A DNA stretch of 64,000 nt from Clarkia xantiana subsp. parviflora (lineage: Eukaryota > Streptophyta > Magnoliopsida > Myrtales > Onagraceae): contig JAPTYO010000007.1 of NCBI GenBank assembly GCA_036873135.1, forward strand, positions 2,400,763 to 2,464,762. Reading direction: 5' to 3'. The position numbers were made by a program, and so were the translations under genes. The notes beneath the pieces were generated by a model, which worked only from the letters and a program-made list of their open reading frames with translations, searched no databases and was not told the DNA's origin. Of this stretch, positions 1-12,699 are shown one piece after another. Position 1 is the first letter of the stretch, and each line of letters begins with the position of its first letter.

Positions 1-845
1 TTGCTAGGTTATGTTCGCTCGTAGAAAAATGCTAACTTTGTGAAATATTTATTATAATTTGAACATAATTGATTACGCAGGTTGCAAGTGATTATACAAA
101 AACAGAAGACAGACATATAACTACAGAATTGAAGTCATCCACACACTCATTCATAATTAATTAATTATGTATCCACATAACTGAAATTACAAGGTATCAT
201 TCTAACATGAGAAAATCAAATCCCGTCACATTTTTCATGAGTTCAATTCCATCATTTTAGGCATGTTTCTCGATCATATTTTATTTTATTTTAAATTATG
301 TCTCGGCCAAGAGACAAATTTTGTCCAAATTAGACAAAATATTTGTCATAACTAGTAATTTGTCTATACTCTATATTGAAAACCTAAGGTAGAAATTTTT
401 TTTTAAAAAAATTCATATAGCAATTTGTTTAAGAGCTCAAACGTATAACCCTAAATTTTAATTAAAATGAATTTTTTTTTTACCTCCTTAACATCCCTCT
501 TTACCTGCCTCCCTGTCCCCTTTCGGCTCAAAATCCCCACCTACTCCCTCTTCTAACTTCTAAGTGAAGAAATACTAGTTTACGTACTAAAAAATGCATC
601 ATGTAAAGTTTAATATGCAAAATGAAGACATATAATAATATACAGGCTCATGACGTGAAAATAATAATGCATCTTTAATTATTTAGATTGATAATAGTTA
701 AATCATTGAGTTTGAGACCCGGAAATCCAGGTTGCGTCACATTGAAGAATAAGAACAAGACAGTAAAAAGAAAGACATTAAAGCTAGCTAAGCTAACTAG
801 GTTAAGTATACACGACGACGTAACGAAGTTGTATAGTGTACGTAC

Positions 846-1576
846 CTGAAATCACGGCCTAGTAGTGAGTCTTGACCGAAGTCGTTCTGATCGACACCGT
901 TGAGGATAACATGAACCCTTTTGGTCGGAATCTGGTACACGTCACGCAGCATCTCCCCGCAGCTGTCGCTGATGGCAACATGGTGAGCGTAGCTCTTGAA
1001 GAAACGGATCTCGTTCAGCACTTTCGGGATCACGCCCTGAACGCTCTGTGTGAACTCCGGCGTTAAAGACTCGTGCTCCGGCCGAAGCGCCAGATCCTGG
1101 TATATGTCCGACTGCAGGCTCTCTAGGGCGATCCCGTGCCACGATGCCACCAGGTTTGGGAGCTTACGAGCCATCCAGTGCGGCAGAGCGACGCTCTCCG
1201 AGTGGATCGCGTCGAAGGGCTCTACTTGGTTCTCCGCCTCGAACTGCTCCCACGCCTTGTTATACCGCCACTTGCCTGCACGAAGTTCGTTTATTTGTAT
1301 ACAAAATTATTGCATGGCGCAGGTTCGTAATTCAACTAGGTAGCAATTAATCACGCTAGATACCTGCGCGCGCTACGTGCGTGTTCGTTGTAATAGTGTT
1401 ACAATGGCAATATGTATTTGGTTAAATGTAATGATATTACCAAATAGTTTTTCTAATATATAACAAACGGATCATTAATCCGCATTTGTATAGGAGTACT
1501 TTGTTGTTTGTAATTTTATCGAATACATAGTTGATAGTTCTAGATTTATCTAATTTTGTTTGTTAGATGTTTTTTT

Positions 1577-1610
<34 letters not shown>

Positions 1611-3398
1611 ATTAAATATTGTTAAAATAATTTTTCGCATTATTTCTCAAATTAAAAATTTCAAAATTATAAATCGAAACATTGTAATGCCAAAACAAAT
1701 ATTGCAAATTAAACAGGTATTTTATAACAGAATCGAAACTTGGAAAATATTATTGTTGTGGTAAATCGATCTAAACAAAATGTATGTATGTATTATATAT
1801 TGACTTATTTCTTTCAGTTTTTCTAAATGTGTATTGACTGACTTCTCGTCACTTAAAAAAAAACTAATAATCCAAACTAATCGGTTGGTTATAACAACTA
1901 ACTGATAAACTAACTGATAAACTAAGTTGTAATTTTATGATGAATGGACTTTGAGTTTGGTTGGAAATGGAGCTGCCCACTTTGAGTACGAAATTGCATG
2001 TACAAATTTGTGCACAAGATAAAAAAGACATGACATCTTAAATCTCTAAATTGCACGAAAACATTCTCAGTATCTAACTTGGTTTATCAAAATTATATGT
2101 AGTTTATCTATATATATAATAAGTTAGGATGTGAGAGAGTGTAGCAATATGGTAGTGCCACATCATCCATGAAAACAAATTTGGATGTGCCACATCAGCA
2201 AATAGGGATGGCTATAAAATTGCCACGTCAACACTTAAATTATACTAAAATTATTATTTAATTTCTTAAAAATAACACACTTTACTTAATCTGCATTAAT
2301 TATCACTAATTTTGTTATTAAAAACACATTAAACTATTATATTTAATAGAAAGACGATTCTTGGCCAAAAATAAAATAATAGAAAGACGATTGTAAGTGG
2401 TTGATCAGCCTCACATGACTAACTTCATCAATATGCCATAATTTAGACGACAAAATCTTTTAAATTTTCTCATTATGACTCTCATTATATTTATAACAAA
2501 TATAATTTCTTTTATTATATATAATATATTTTTTATGGAAAAAATATATTATTAAATGCAACAAACTCAAAGCATAATTTCAAAATTTTACATACAATGA
2601 AACATATACTGTTTAACGGGTCGCCCCACGCGTAGCGCGGGGTCAGCTAGTTATAAGATATATAGATGTTAACTGAACCGCGCAAATTATGGCGTGTTTT
2701 TATAGGTAAAAACAATTTTAGGTCAGAGTGTTTTGGTGTCGACCAAAAAGGTGAGCTATGAATTAATATCTGTGGAATCATATCATATAATATGGTATAT
2801 TGATTCCTTCTTAGACTTTGGGAATCGATGCAAACTACAAGTGATGATTAATATATATATAAAAAAAAAAAAAAATTTGTGCAATGATTAATGAATTACA
2901 TTTACCTGGTTCTCCCTCATGGAAGTGAAGCTGGGGGTCCAGTGGACCATCCAACTGTGTAGATGGGGCGCGGGTGGTGAATCGGTCGGAGACCGGTGAC
3001 GTAAAGATGTGGACCCGGTGGCCCCGGCGAGAGAGTGCGGTATGGAGTGTGTGCGCATGCCTCTCCATCCCACCGGGGACGGTCCCCACCGGCCACTTCC
3101 TGGTGAAGACCGCGATACGGAGGGAGAGAGGCGGAGGAGGGGCGTCGCCGTCGACAGAACCGCCAAAGGAGAGGCGGTTCCAGGCAAACTCTGCTACCCT
3201 GAGGTCGCCGGACCAGGGCTTAGCGGCGGAAGCGAGGGTGTTGCAGAGAGAGGCGGTGGTGGGGATGTGGAGGAGGAACAGAGCTGGAACGGTGACGAGG
3301 ACGATGAAGAATAAGGCGGTGCAGAGGTTGGCGTGAAACTTTTTCCAAGAAGGAGAAGCTGCTGCTTTCTTGGATTTGTGTGGGAAAGCCACCGCCAT
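846..3398 (-). CDS. GT4-type glycosyltransferase, 5' part (two exons, runs off left edge)
   Basis: Coding exons read on the minus strand are 3398-2906 and 1275-846, giving 307 residues before a donor at 845. Later exons lie left of the window. The start ATG is followed by a basic stretch and one hydrophobic segment (about residues 25-46), as in a type II membrane protein. Next comes a GT-B N-terminal fold: a strand ending RIAVFTRKWP, a glycine turn with PGGMERHAHTL, then SRRGHRVHIFT. Exon 2 carries SWHGIALE and HVAISDSCGEMLRD, followed by ILNGVD, which is typical of GT4 retaining glycosyltransferases. The donor and acceptor join in phase 1 to give EGEPG-KWRYN. The catalytic C-terminal half (usual EX7E motif) is not in view. 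By family it should transfer sugar from an NDP-sugar, probably in the Golgi or another endomembrane; the substrate is unknown. Intron 1 (1276-2905) holds a Helitron. Confidence 0.85.
1577..1607. repeat. TA dinucleotide microsatellite
   Basis: Uninterrupted TA run inside intron 1 of the glycosyltransferase gene. Confidence 0.8.
2107..2650 (+). mobile_element. Non-autonomous Helitron (544 bp)
   Basis: The left end is TC followed by TATATATATAATAAG, a common plant Helitron 5' terminus. The right end has a GC-rich hairpin (CCCCACGCG-TAG-CGCGGGG) a few bases before a terminal CTAG. The element sits between A (2106) and T (2651), the expected Helitron target with no duplication. The inside is AT-rich and has no RepHel coding sequence, so it must have been moved in trans. 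It lies in intron 1 of the glycosyltransferase gene. Confidence 0.85.
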
Positions 3399-3624
3399 TA
3401 TTGCCTGACTCTACTTTACTCTCCGATGATGAATATGATGATGATCCAACCTCAAAGAAGAGAGATAGAGATAGAGATAGAGAGAGTTTCTCTTCTTCTA
3501 TTCTTCTTCTATGGAATATGAATGAGATAATTAGTAGGCAAGGCACGCAGTCCAGCAAGGTGTGCTTATAGTTTTGGAGGTTTCTCTGTCCCTTTGCAGT
3601 GCGTTTCTCACGCCATTGCCTTTG

Positions 3625-4135
3625 TTAAAAAAAAAAAAATCGCCCTTTTGGCCCCTAACTTTTTATTATTTCTTATTTCCCCTTAAACTGTAGGTAGCAA
3701 ATGGTGTTGCCACGCTTATACTAATTCTAACTCGTCAGATCAGCCTATAAGGAGTAAAATGCTAGTCATGAATATTTTTTCATTTCCATGGTCACCTCCG
3801 ATTAATGGATAAAGCACTAAACTGTTACACCATATTACATGGTTTACATTTTTGGTTAAATCTCAATGGATTATGTTTTGAAAATTTGTTAAAATAGTGA
3901 ATGAACTTAACTGTTGAAAAGTTTTTCAGAAATTAGTTGCCACATTTGAAAGCCAGTTATGTTAGTTACAGAAACTTGAGAAATATAATAATTCAGTTTG
4001 GTATAGACAAAAAAAAATGAGTATGAAAAGGTAACGTTCGATTTTTGACAAAAAGGGGTAAAACTTCAAAATTAAACTTTTTAAGGGGAAAAAAGAAAAA
4101 TGCTCAAACATCAAGGGCGAAGTGGGATTTACCCT
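3625..4135. mobile_element. Degenerate foldback (TIR) element
   Basis: The two ends form an imperfect inverted repeat. The left side reads TCGCCCTTTTGGCCCCTAAC and then TTATTTCCCCTTAAAC. The right side, reversed, reads TTCGCCCTTGATG and then TTTTTCCCCTTAAAA. I found no convincing target duplication, so borders are approximate. The layout resembles the MULE-type foldback elements elsewhere in the window. It lies just upstream of the glycosyltransferase start. Confidence 0.45.
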
Positions 4136-6782
4136 AAATAATATGGTTTTTTTTTTTTTTTCTGATGCTTTTCGATTACTACTCGGTAGTCTGCCCTCAG
4201 CTTGAGTGAAGATGGTGGAGGAAGTTTTCTATCATAATTGTTTGGGTTTATTTGATATATATATTGATTGTATTGTATTGTATACTATAGGAGAATTCAG
4301 TTTTATAAAAAGGAACACAGATTTCATTTTGAGTGAATTATTCACAAATTATTGACTTTAAATAATTTAGAATAGATCATCATGTTTCACATTTTTTTGC
4401 TGGCATCGAATTTATAGAATTGTACGTGTTAGCATATTAAGTTATTTCAAATATATACATATACTAGGCATTAGTCCACATAAATATAAAAATTTATATT
4501 AAAATGTTATTGACTTAAGTTTTACATTCACTTTATAAATCATACATTAAAATAATATGTATATATTATTATTAATTCATTTGTTAGAGTGTAAACGTAA
4601 AGTAAAATATATGATATATTCATATGGAAAAAACCGTTCATATAAATAAGAGAATCGTAGAATTATAGATATGATTATTACGATACTATTATATTATCCT
4701 TTGTAGCTATAGCTATAGTGACCTACTATCTTTAAAAGACGACTTAGAGATTAGTAAAATCGTCAACCAGTAAAAATCGTCAACGTAAACGTAAGTCTAA
4801 TTCAATCTAGTCTCGTAAAATTTTCTCTCCTATTTTTATTTCCTTCCATATAGCACTCGGAGTGAGATAATTAATTTGGAGGCTTGTCCACTATATGCTA
4901 TAATTAATCCATCCAAATTACGAATGTTTTAGTTTTTTTTTTTTTTTTTTTTTTTCAGAAAAAAAGGTCCGCATCATCAAATGATTCTCTTGAAATTGAG
5001 GGAGGGGCTGGAACTTCTTTCTCAATATTTTAAGTGCGTAAATGGCCATTATAGTTTGGCAAGCTTGCTGCCTAATTTTCTGAGTGTGATTGGCCTAATT
5101 TCTTTGACATATATATATATAATGATATTGCTACTATTAGAACGATGGTAATTGTTACCTCCAACAATTGTCTATCTAAAATTGTTGTTAAACACTTTTT
5201 AATTTTACAAATTAACTGAGTATTTTTTCGAATGTCAAAATTAAGCCGTAATAATTTGTACTAATAGTACAATGGATTCTCATCTCGACTATGAATCAAT
5301 TGATAAATAATCAGTTTGAATTCAACTGAATTCAATTGTATTATTAGTATAAGTAGTTAGGCTTAGTTGTGATGTTTAGGAAAATATTTGAATAATTTTG
5401 CGAATTTAAAATGCATTTCACGACAATATTAAAGAGAATTTTTTTAATATTCTTATTCACGCTCTGTCTTAATATACTTTTCTTACAATTAATCTTTTCA
5501 TCATTTCATAGGTACATCTTCCATTAAATTTATAGCACCTCTTCAATTCATATATGCATATTTGTTTATGCTTTAGATATAGCTGCTTTTAAACACTTGA
5601 GATTTAATTACCTTTTAATCTGTATTTACATGCATGGATAGGCTAATTAAAGATATATATTTTTCTATATATATCCATAAATATAAAAGTAATTTAGATC
5701 ACGCAACTCACTTTAGAATTGTAGTTAAATTCAAATCCTTGAAAGTAAGTGAGGTCGTAAAATCAGATTTTAATACTACTATACGTTGGGTTTGATAACT
5801 AATATAGACGCAGCTAAATTCTACGTTTAGTCGAGAGAGAAAAATGAAAGATTCCAGAGAATCGACCGATTTTGCTTGGTGTACGAATTAGCTATAGAGG
5901 AAGCACAAAACAAGACAAAGAAAATGTGTCATCATTCATCGTACTTTGACTTCGCTACCCTAGTTGACTTGACCCGTGAAAGGTGCCGCTTTTCCTAGTC
6001 TCTCAAACTCATATAAATCTCAACTAAATAATTTGCTAAATTTTCTGCATCATGCAAGGCTGGAGGATATAGCGTAACGTGAAATTAACTAACTACTAGT
6101 TACGGTTTGACATTATTATCACACGCATTGTCTGATCACAAAATATAACTACTACCCCACTTGGTGTGTCCTAATGTTAATTCTTTCAAATGCATGGCAA
6201 ATCAAGGCGTTAAATTATAGTCTCTAAATTATATCCACCCGTATCTCTAGTATTAATTGGTGCCTTTCTTTAAAATAGTAAATATGCATGGTTGCAATCC
6301 GCTACAAAAAAGTATGAATCAATCTTATATTCTATCAAACTTTTAATGCATGGTTGTACTATTACTCTAATTAACTCAGTATATCAATTAACAAACCATT
6401 TGAAATAACAAGCTAGAATATAAAGTAAGATGATCACGCTTTTTTTTAATATAATGCTAATTAATCTTATTGTGTAAAGTCATTTAACATGCTATAAGTA
6501 ATTAGAGTTTGATTAACATATAATTATTCTGAACTGTCTTCATATTTGAGTTGTTATTACATGCACTTTTGATTGAATTACAACTTTGACGGAAAATGGC
6601 TGGAACACAGATGTACATAAATTACAAACAGTGAAGAATGAAATTACCACATATAATATAACACATATACATATAGTCATATATAGTCAAGTTTTATTTA
6701 TATATACCACCGGCACACAACATAGTATATATGTTCCAATATACAGTTTAATGAACAAGAAATATTCATGCCATCATCTCAG
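4136..6782. other. Intergenic AT-rich region
   Basis: No supportable gene. It holds homopolymer runs (for example T at 4930-4955) and short TA runs only. It separates the divergently placed 5' end of the glycosyltransferase from the 3' end of the kinase gene. Confidence 0.6.
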
Positions 6783-8915
6783 TTAAGTAGGTGCAATATT
6801 CCTCCTAGGCATACATGTCTTCTTGGACGGAATCGAGGACGGTGTCCGTGCAAAACCCTTCGAAGAAACGCCGTTTACGAGCAATTTATTAACGGGTTTA
6901 GAGTTGGCAGATGGAGGGCGGTGACCGGAGCTGATCAGGGCCATGTCCTTGAAATTCTTGACACCTTCAAGAGTATCTATGACATTTGCCATCTTGGGCC
7001 GGTCTTTAGGGTTGTCACTAATGCATCGAAGGGTCAAAAGGGCTACTTCTTTGGCACCTTTTATAGAGTAGTGTCCTCCCATCCTTGGGTCCATTATGCA
7101 TCGTAGCCTTCTGCTGCTTGTTAGGTAAGGCCTTGCCCAGTCCACAAGATTTTGTTCCGTTTTTGCCCTCATCTTGTCTACTGCTCTCCTCCCTGTTAGC
7201 AGCTCTAACAACACCACTCCGAAACTGTACACGTCGCTTTTCGTAGTTAAATGACCTGAAATTCAATCCAATATCATACCTATATAAGTTCAGTCTGACC
7301 AACTGTCCTAAAACCTTAAGGTAATAAGTGACGTAATCTTTATAGTCCAATATTCTTCCTCACGTGTGGGCTGAAACATTTTGAAAGCACCACACGTGAA
7401 ATTTTAATTGAATATGTGTTTAAACTCGGGACTGCGGAGATTCGAACGTGCGTGTTCTTATATCGTGTGAAATTTCAGTTTGAGACTATTTGACCAGTTG
7501 TTCTAAAATCTCAAGATAATAGCTTAAAACTTGGCTTAGTTTTTATATTTGAACATGCGAAATTTTAAATTAAAACATGAGAAACTTTAAACTAACTACT
7601 TAACCAGTTGTCCTAAAACCTTAAAGTGATAAGTGAAGGTTTGATTGAGTCTTTGTAATTCAAGCCTACTTTCATATTAAAAATAAATAATATTTGTTGT
7701 AATCAATAATTAAATTTTATGACGTGATTTATAGTTACCGGTTGAAACATATTCGGGAGCAGCATATCCTTGTGTACCCATCACTCGTGTTGTGACGTGG
7801 GATTTTGATCCTTCGGGTCCCAGTTTAGCGAGTCCAAAATCGGAAAGTTTAGCAGTAAAATCCTATAAGATATAAATTAATAACCCACAAATTAATCATA
7901 ATAGTGGTCTAATTAAATAAATCAAGTGGTGAATACAATACAATATAGTAAAGAGATGTTTGAATTCCCACTGAACTGAATCAAGCAAGACATTGGAGGT
8001 TTTGAAGTCCCTGTATATGACAGGCGGCTTCTGAGCACCATGCAAGAAGGCCAATCCTTTTGCTGCTCCTATTGCTATCTTCAACCTTGTTTCCCAAGGC
8101 AGTGAGATTGATAACCCTACCATTCAATAATAACTTCATTATTTGTTATATATATATAGATATAGAGGTCCTACATGATGATATATATATATATATATAT
8201 ATGATTAAAGTGGCTTACTCTTGAATAGATGGTTCTCTAAGCTGCCTCGAGGCATGAACTCATACACCAAAAGTCTATCTTCGTTTTCACAGCAATATCC
8301 GATTAATTTAACCAAATTGTTGTGTCTAAGCTGCCCGAGAAATATCACTTCTGCCTGTCAATAACATTATAATATATATTAACGTTTTGAGGAGAAATGT
8401 ATTTTCTACATATTATAATATGTATATTTATTGACAATAATAATTTGGTTTGATAGCATGAAATTGAATAGACAGATTGATTAGTGAAGAAAATATATAT
8501 ATATACTTACAAGCCACTCCCTATGACCTTGATGACTTTCCATATCCAAGAGCTTAACAGCAACAGGTTGAGCCTTCAAGCCTTGCCTAAGGTTATCATC
8601 TATGTATCCCTTATGAACCGGCCCGAACCCGCCTTTTCCGAGCAGGAAATGGCTTGAGAAGTTATGCGTTAAACCCTGAAGCTCGCTGAGCTGGAAATCA
8701 TATAGGTCGGGCCCGAACGACTGAACTAGCTCTTCGTGGGTCATCCGCATCGACGATGACCTGCTCAGATCCGACATCGACCGGAAAGATGCCACCGGTG
8801 CAACGTTCTTTGACATGTCCGACTTTGAGGGCCGGCACCCGAATATAGTTCGGTTCTTGGCGGAGCAGCACCTCGCCGTCAGTGGGGTCCATGGCTTCTT
8901 TGACGGTTCTCTCAT
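6783..8915 (-). CDS. Receptor-like cytoplasmic kinase, RLCK-VII, RIPK/PBL8-like
   Basis: Five coding exons on the minus strand (8915-8511, 8354-8219, 8116-7977, 7862-7739, 7255-6783) give 425 residues with every junction in phase. The start is fixed by an in-frame TAA directly upstream of the ATG. The N-terminal 70 residues are basic and serine-rich. The kinase domain shows the P-loop LGKGGFGPV (about 92-100), catalytic Lys121 in [15 protein letters not shown] with Asp217, DFG at 235-237, the activation loop [15 protein letters not shown] and [15 protein letters not shown]. It is an RD-type, apparently active Ser/Thr kinase. The segment FIDD/[18 protein letters not shown] is typical of the RIPK and PBL subgroup that acts downstream of immune receptors at the plasma membrane. 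There is no MGxxxS myristoylation start, so membrane attachment would need another mode. The intron 3 donor (TCA|GTTCAG) is weak. Confidence 0.93.
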
Positions 8916-9608
8916 TTACGAACACTACTAACCGCTTTGAGTTGAGTTTAGTTGAGTTGAGTGAGGGAAGGAAAGAAAGAAAGGGGCGGGTTTATGAAGA
9001 ACGTACAGTGAAATGTTTATTAGTTTCGTGGAAGAGACATTCTTTCTCAACTGCTCTTAACCACTCAACTAAATCAAGGGAGTTTATGAAATGTTTAATT
9101 CGTCTGTTACAACCTTATCCTTTGTCATTTGGTTTTGTCGGCTGTTTTTCTGTCCTCATGCACAAAGTCATCATTATTATTACGTAGAGCTTTCATATAG
9201 CTTTTTATAATAGCTAGCACTACCGTTCTTTGGATGTCTAAATGTTCAAAATCAATATAGAGCACTTGCACTTTCTTCATTATAGAGCATCACAACTAGC
9301 TAGGAAGCTTTTCTTGGGAGAAATTGTACGTAGTAACATATAGTTTTGGTATACGGTTAGTGACACTCCAGTTAATCAAAGAGTAACATATATTAATAAC
9401 TCTTCCTTTTAATCACGATAGTAACTACTATATATAATATAGCCGTATAATGAAAAATATGCGATAAAAAATCCAAATTAAATATAAACCCCAAAAACGT
9501 TCAAACTTTACTTATAATTATAAAATTTGCATAAAATAAAGTTGAGTTTATTTCAACTTAATTTTAGTTGCTAATTAATATTTCTTATACAAAATCTCAA
9601 TAAGCATT
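8916..9608. other. Upstream region of the kinase gene
   Basis: No further coding sequence seen. It is presumed to hold the kinase promoter and 5' UTR. It ends at the ATT target duplication of the CACTA element (9606-9608). Confidence 0.5.
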
Positions 9609-9897
9609 CACTACAAGAAACTAGGGTCAATTAACACAAGGCATTTTCGTCTCAAATTCGTGTCTAATCATGTTTGACACGAACCTGACACATTTTTGCC
9701 CCGTGATAAGTAATAGCGTGAGTAATTTTTTTTGACACGGGCTGACCGTGTCAAGTACTGTAGATCGTGTTAAAAGCAATGCTAACCCGTGTCAGCTGCA
9801 GTCGTGTCAAATTCTTGTCAAAGTCGTGTTATGTGTCTACACGTATTTGACACGAGGCTTCACAAGATAGAGACGATTCAATTTCCACTTATAGAAT

Positions 9898-10440
9898 CAA
9901 AATCTCCGTTTTGAAAAAAAGTTTTTAGAATCAACAAATTTGACTTTGAATGTGTATAATAGAATCAACTAACTTGCCTCAACGAAGCACTTTTAGAATC
10001 AACAAGTTTGACTTTGCATATGTATATTAGAATCAATAAACTTGCCTCAACGAAGCACTTTTAGAATCAACAAGTTTGACTTTGCATATGTATATTAGAA
10101 TCAATGAACTTGCATCAACAAATTTCTTTTAGAATCAACAAATTTAACTTTAAATATTTATATTAGAATCAACAAACTAGCCTCAACGAAATATTTTTAG
10201 AATCAACATATTTACATTTAAATATACATATTAGAATTAACAAACTTGCATCAACGTATTACTTTTAGAATCAACATGTTTGAGTTTAAATATGTATATT
10301 AGAGTCGGCACACTTGCCTCAACGAAACACTTTTGGAATCAACAAATTTGATTACAAATATGATATTTAGAATCAACAAACTTATCACAACAAAATACTT
10401 TTAGAATTAACAAACTTGACTTTAAATATGTATAGTACAT
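9898..10440 (+). repeat. 68-bp tandem array, about 8 units
   Basis: Units begin near CTTTTAGAATCAACAA and also contain TATTAGAATCAA and CTTGCCTCAACGAA. The spacing measured at 9990 and 10058 is 68 bp. Units diverge toward the right side. The array lies just inside the left subterminal region of the CACTA element. Confidence 0.85.
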
Positions 10441-10540
10441 ACAATCAAATAACACAAGTACACCAAAGAACATAAATGTCAATACATTTGTCAATATAAT
10501 ACAACTAGGACACTTAACTGAAATTTACATATACACGAGA

Positions 10541-11640
10541 CTACCGCACCAAGAAGATTTTATAGCAATCCCGGAAGGCGATCAATTAGGACAGTGCACT
10601 TGTCCAGGATCAGAGTATCTGCAATATTACTCACCACAAATATGGCTGCAGTCAATGAACCCTTTGTGTAATTCAAAAACACAAATTGCCTTCACTATAC
10701 TAGAAATTTAGGGAATAAAGACAATCATGTCACCTAATATACCTTGTTCATGTTGTAAAGAGACTCAACCATGTTTGTTCCAACTTCATGCAGCTCAGTT
10801 CTCACCTGCACAAGTACAACATGAACAATATTAGAATTTAACCAAACAAGAGGTTCAAGCATACTTCTCGTATCTCTCCTCTAAAAGAAGACCAAAACAC
10901 AAACAAATTATTACTAACTATGCAGAAAAGTTAATGCAAACAAGATTATGTCTCTTTTCCAGAAAGATACAAAAGAAGAAAATGCTTACTATATTCTCAA
11001 ACAGCTCATCGCCATCAACAGACTCAAGAACTAACACGGGATGTTAACAAGATCAGGAAACCCACCTCATTCATGTTCTCTTTGAAATAAGAATCATCTT
11101 ATTTCTGTGTTACAACATATACCTTCTCTGCTGTTACTCTTTGAAATACCAAGAATCATGTCAAAGGACTTCCTCACAAACCACTTCTTCATAATCCGTA
11201 CCTTTGAAAGATTAAGAACAAAGTGACTATTACCAAAAAAAACAGATTTTATTATAAGGCCAATCCCGTAACAGATGATTATTTCATCAAAATTAGAGAA
11301 CGGGAATGAAAAGAAACTCACAGGCCAACCAAATTTCGAGTTTTCAAGATCACTCTATTGTCTCTTATATGAAAAAAAAAAAACACATCTTGAAGCTTAC
11401 TCTTCAAAAAGGAATTAATTGATAATCATTCCTTCATATATTTTATTAATCACACTTTGATTGTGTATTTAAGCTCCCTTCCTGATATACCTTACATCTA
11501 TCTACATGTTTAATCATGTGCTTAAGGCTTGATGATAAGAAGGACAGTTGAATCCATTAGTACCTTTATCAGTAAACCAATATTATCAATATCACTAACA
11601 AACTCATGACCTGCAGCACTTAGGTATCCAAAAATCACCA
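10541..11640 (-). pseudogene. Exon-like fragments captured in the CACTA element, source unknown
   Basis: Read on the minus strand, short open pieces are bounded by plausible splice sites. About 11635-11585 reads AAGHEFVSDIDNIGLLIK. About 11210-11130 reads MKKWFVRKSFDMILGIS. About 11040-10990 reads VDGDELFENI. About 10805-10745 reads ELHEVGTNMVESLYNMNK. About 10665-10560 reads SLTAAIFV, then ADTLILDKCTVLIDRLPG. The pieces are too protein-like for random AT-rich DNA and share one strand with the PDK1 piece upstream, suggesting one captured or chimeric transcript unit. I do not recognise the parent gene. Confidence 0.45.
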
Positions 11641-12084
11641 GCGTTTCTCAACCAACAGAGCATTAATTAAACATTGCTCGATCTTCAATCGTCAATCACT
11701 CAAGCAAGAATTTGGGCCACTCATGTAGAGAAAATATTTAAATGACTCATTAACAAGTTCAATCATCAGACCCCTTTGATCAAATCACGCCGTATGAGCC
11801 CTAATGCATTCATGAATATTTTCAATCAGCATAGAGAGAGATTTGAATCCCGGACTAACCTGAAGCTGACTAGCAGATAGATTAAGCAAAACGACTCTGC
11901 GGATACTCGCTAACACTCTCCGGCAAGACCCTCAATCTTCTACACAACAAATCGACGCACTCAAATCCAGTTTTCCTCAATGTCTTACACAGAATTACTC
12001 TGTCAAACAGAAACACGAATCAACAACCAAGAGTCAAATAATGAAATTGACATTAAACCATAAAAAGTAACAAACTAAAATCAC

Positions 12085-12288
12085 CTTGATCAGAATGTGA
12101 GCAACAAAACGATGAAACGGGAAGTAAGAACCAACGTCATAGATCTTCGCCAGCTCGAAGTCCTGAGCTGTGAAATGCTCCTGAGAAGCTCTGAACGCGA
12201 AGTTCTTAGACCTCGGAGCACTCCCACCACTATCATTACTCTTCTGAATCGTGAGTTTGGAATCAAAATCCTTATCCATTGCCAACAT
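12085..12288 (-). pseudogene. Captured first exon of a PDK1-like kinase (chimeric)
   Basis: From the ATG at 12288 the frame reads [12 protein letters not shown], then [23 protein letters not shown] and DVGSY. This matches the start of plant 3-phosphoinositide-dependent protein kinase 1, up to the edge of the glycine loop (55 residues, to about 12124). After GSY the similarity stops. The frame continues with [13 protein letters not shown], which is not PDK1, to a GT donor at 12084. No other kinase subdomain is present, so no kinase activity is possible. Sequence between 12300 and 12650 upstream looks like captured 5' flank or UTR. The whole lies inside the CACTA element, the pattern of a gene-capturing transposon. 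Confidence 0.75.
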
Positions 12289-12699
12289 CACCCCGAAAAA
12301 ATGAATAAAGAAATCGAGGTTTCTAATTTTGGTTCAGTAAATCGGTGTTTCGAATTCAATCGTACCATGGGTGGATCTGCAAGTATTCATCAACGTTTCA
12401 GACGAATACAAGCCGGAGTCGAACGCAAATAGTCGGATTTAGAGTATAACGAACAGATTTGGGCTTCACTGTAACGAGGTGGAATCTTGGAGCTCTTCGG
12501 TGGCTAAACGAAGCAGTGAGACAATCGGCGAAACAAGGCGGCGAGCAGGTGGAATCGCATATTCGCAGAGGAGAGCTGGGGAGGAAGAGGCGGAGAGGTA
12601 GGGTTTGAACTTGAAGAGGAAGAGACGGAGAGGTAGGGTTTGTTTATTTAAATATAGTTTTTTTTTGTGCCAAGTAAATATAGTTAACTTAATTATAGT

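Noticed and set aside
872..1350. Plus-strand frames at the left edge
   Set aside because: They are antisense to exon 2 of the glycosyltransferase, whose minus-strand frame has clear family motifs and splice sites.
9898..10440. CRISPR-like regular repeat spacing
   Set aside because: Units are contiguous 68-bp tandem repeats without unique spacers, in a plant transposon.
12085..12288. Functional PDK1 kinase gene
   Set aside because: Only the N-terminal 55 codons are present; no catalytic Lys, HRD or DFG region lies downstream.
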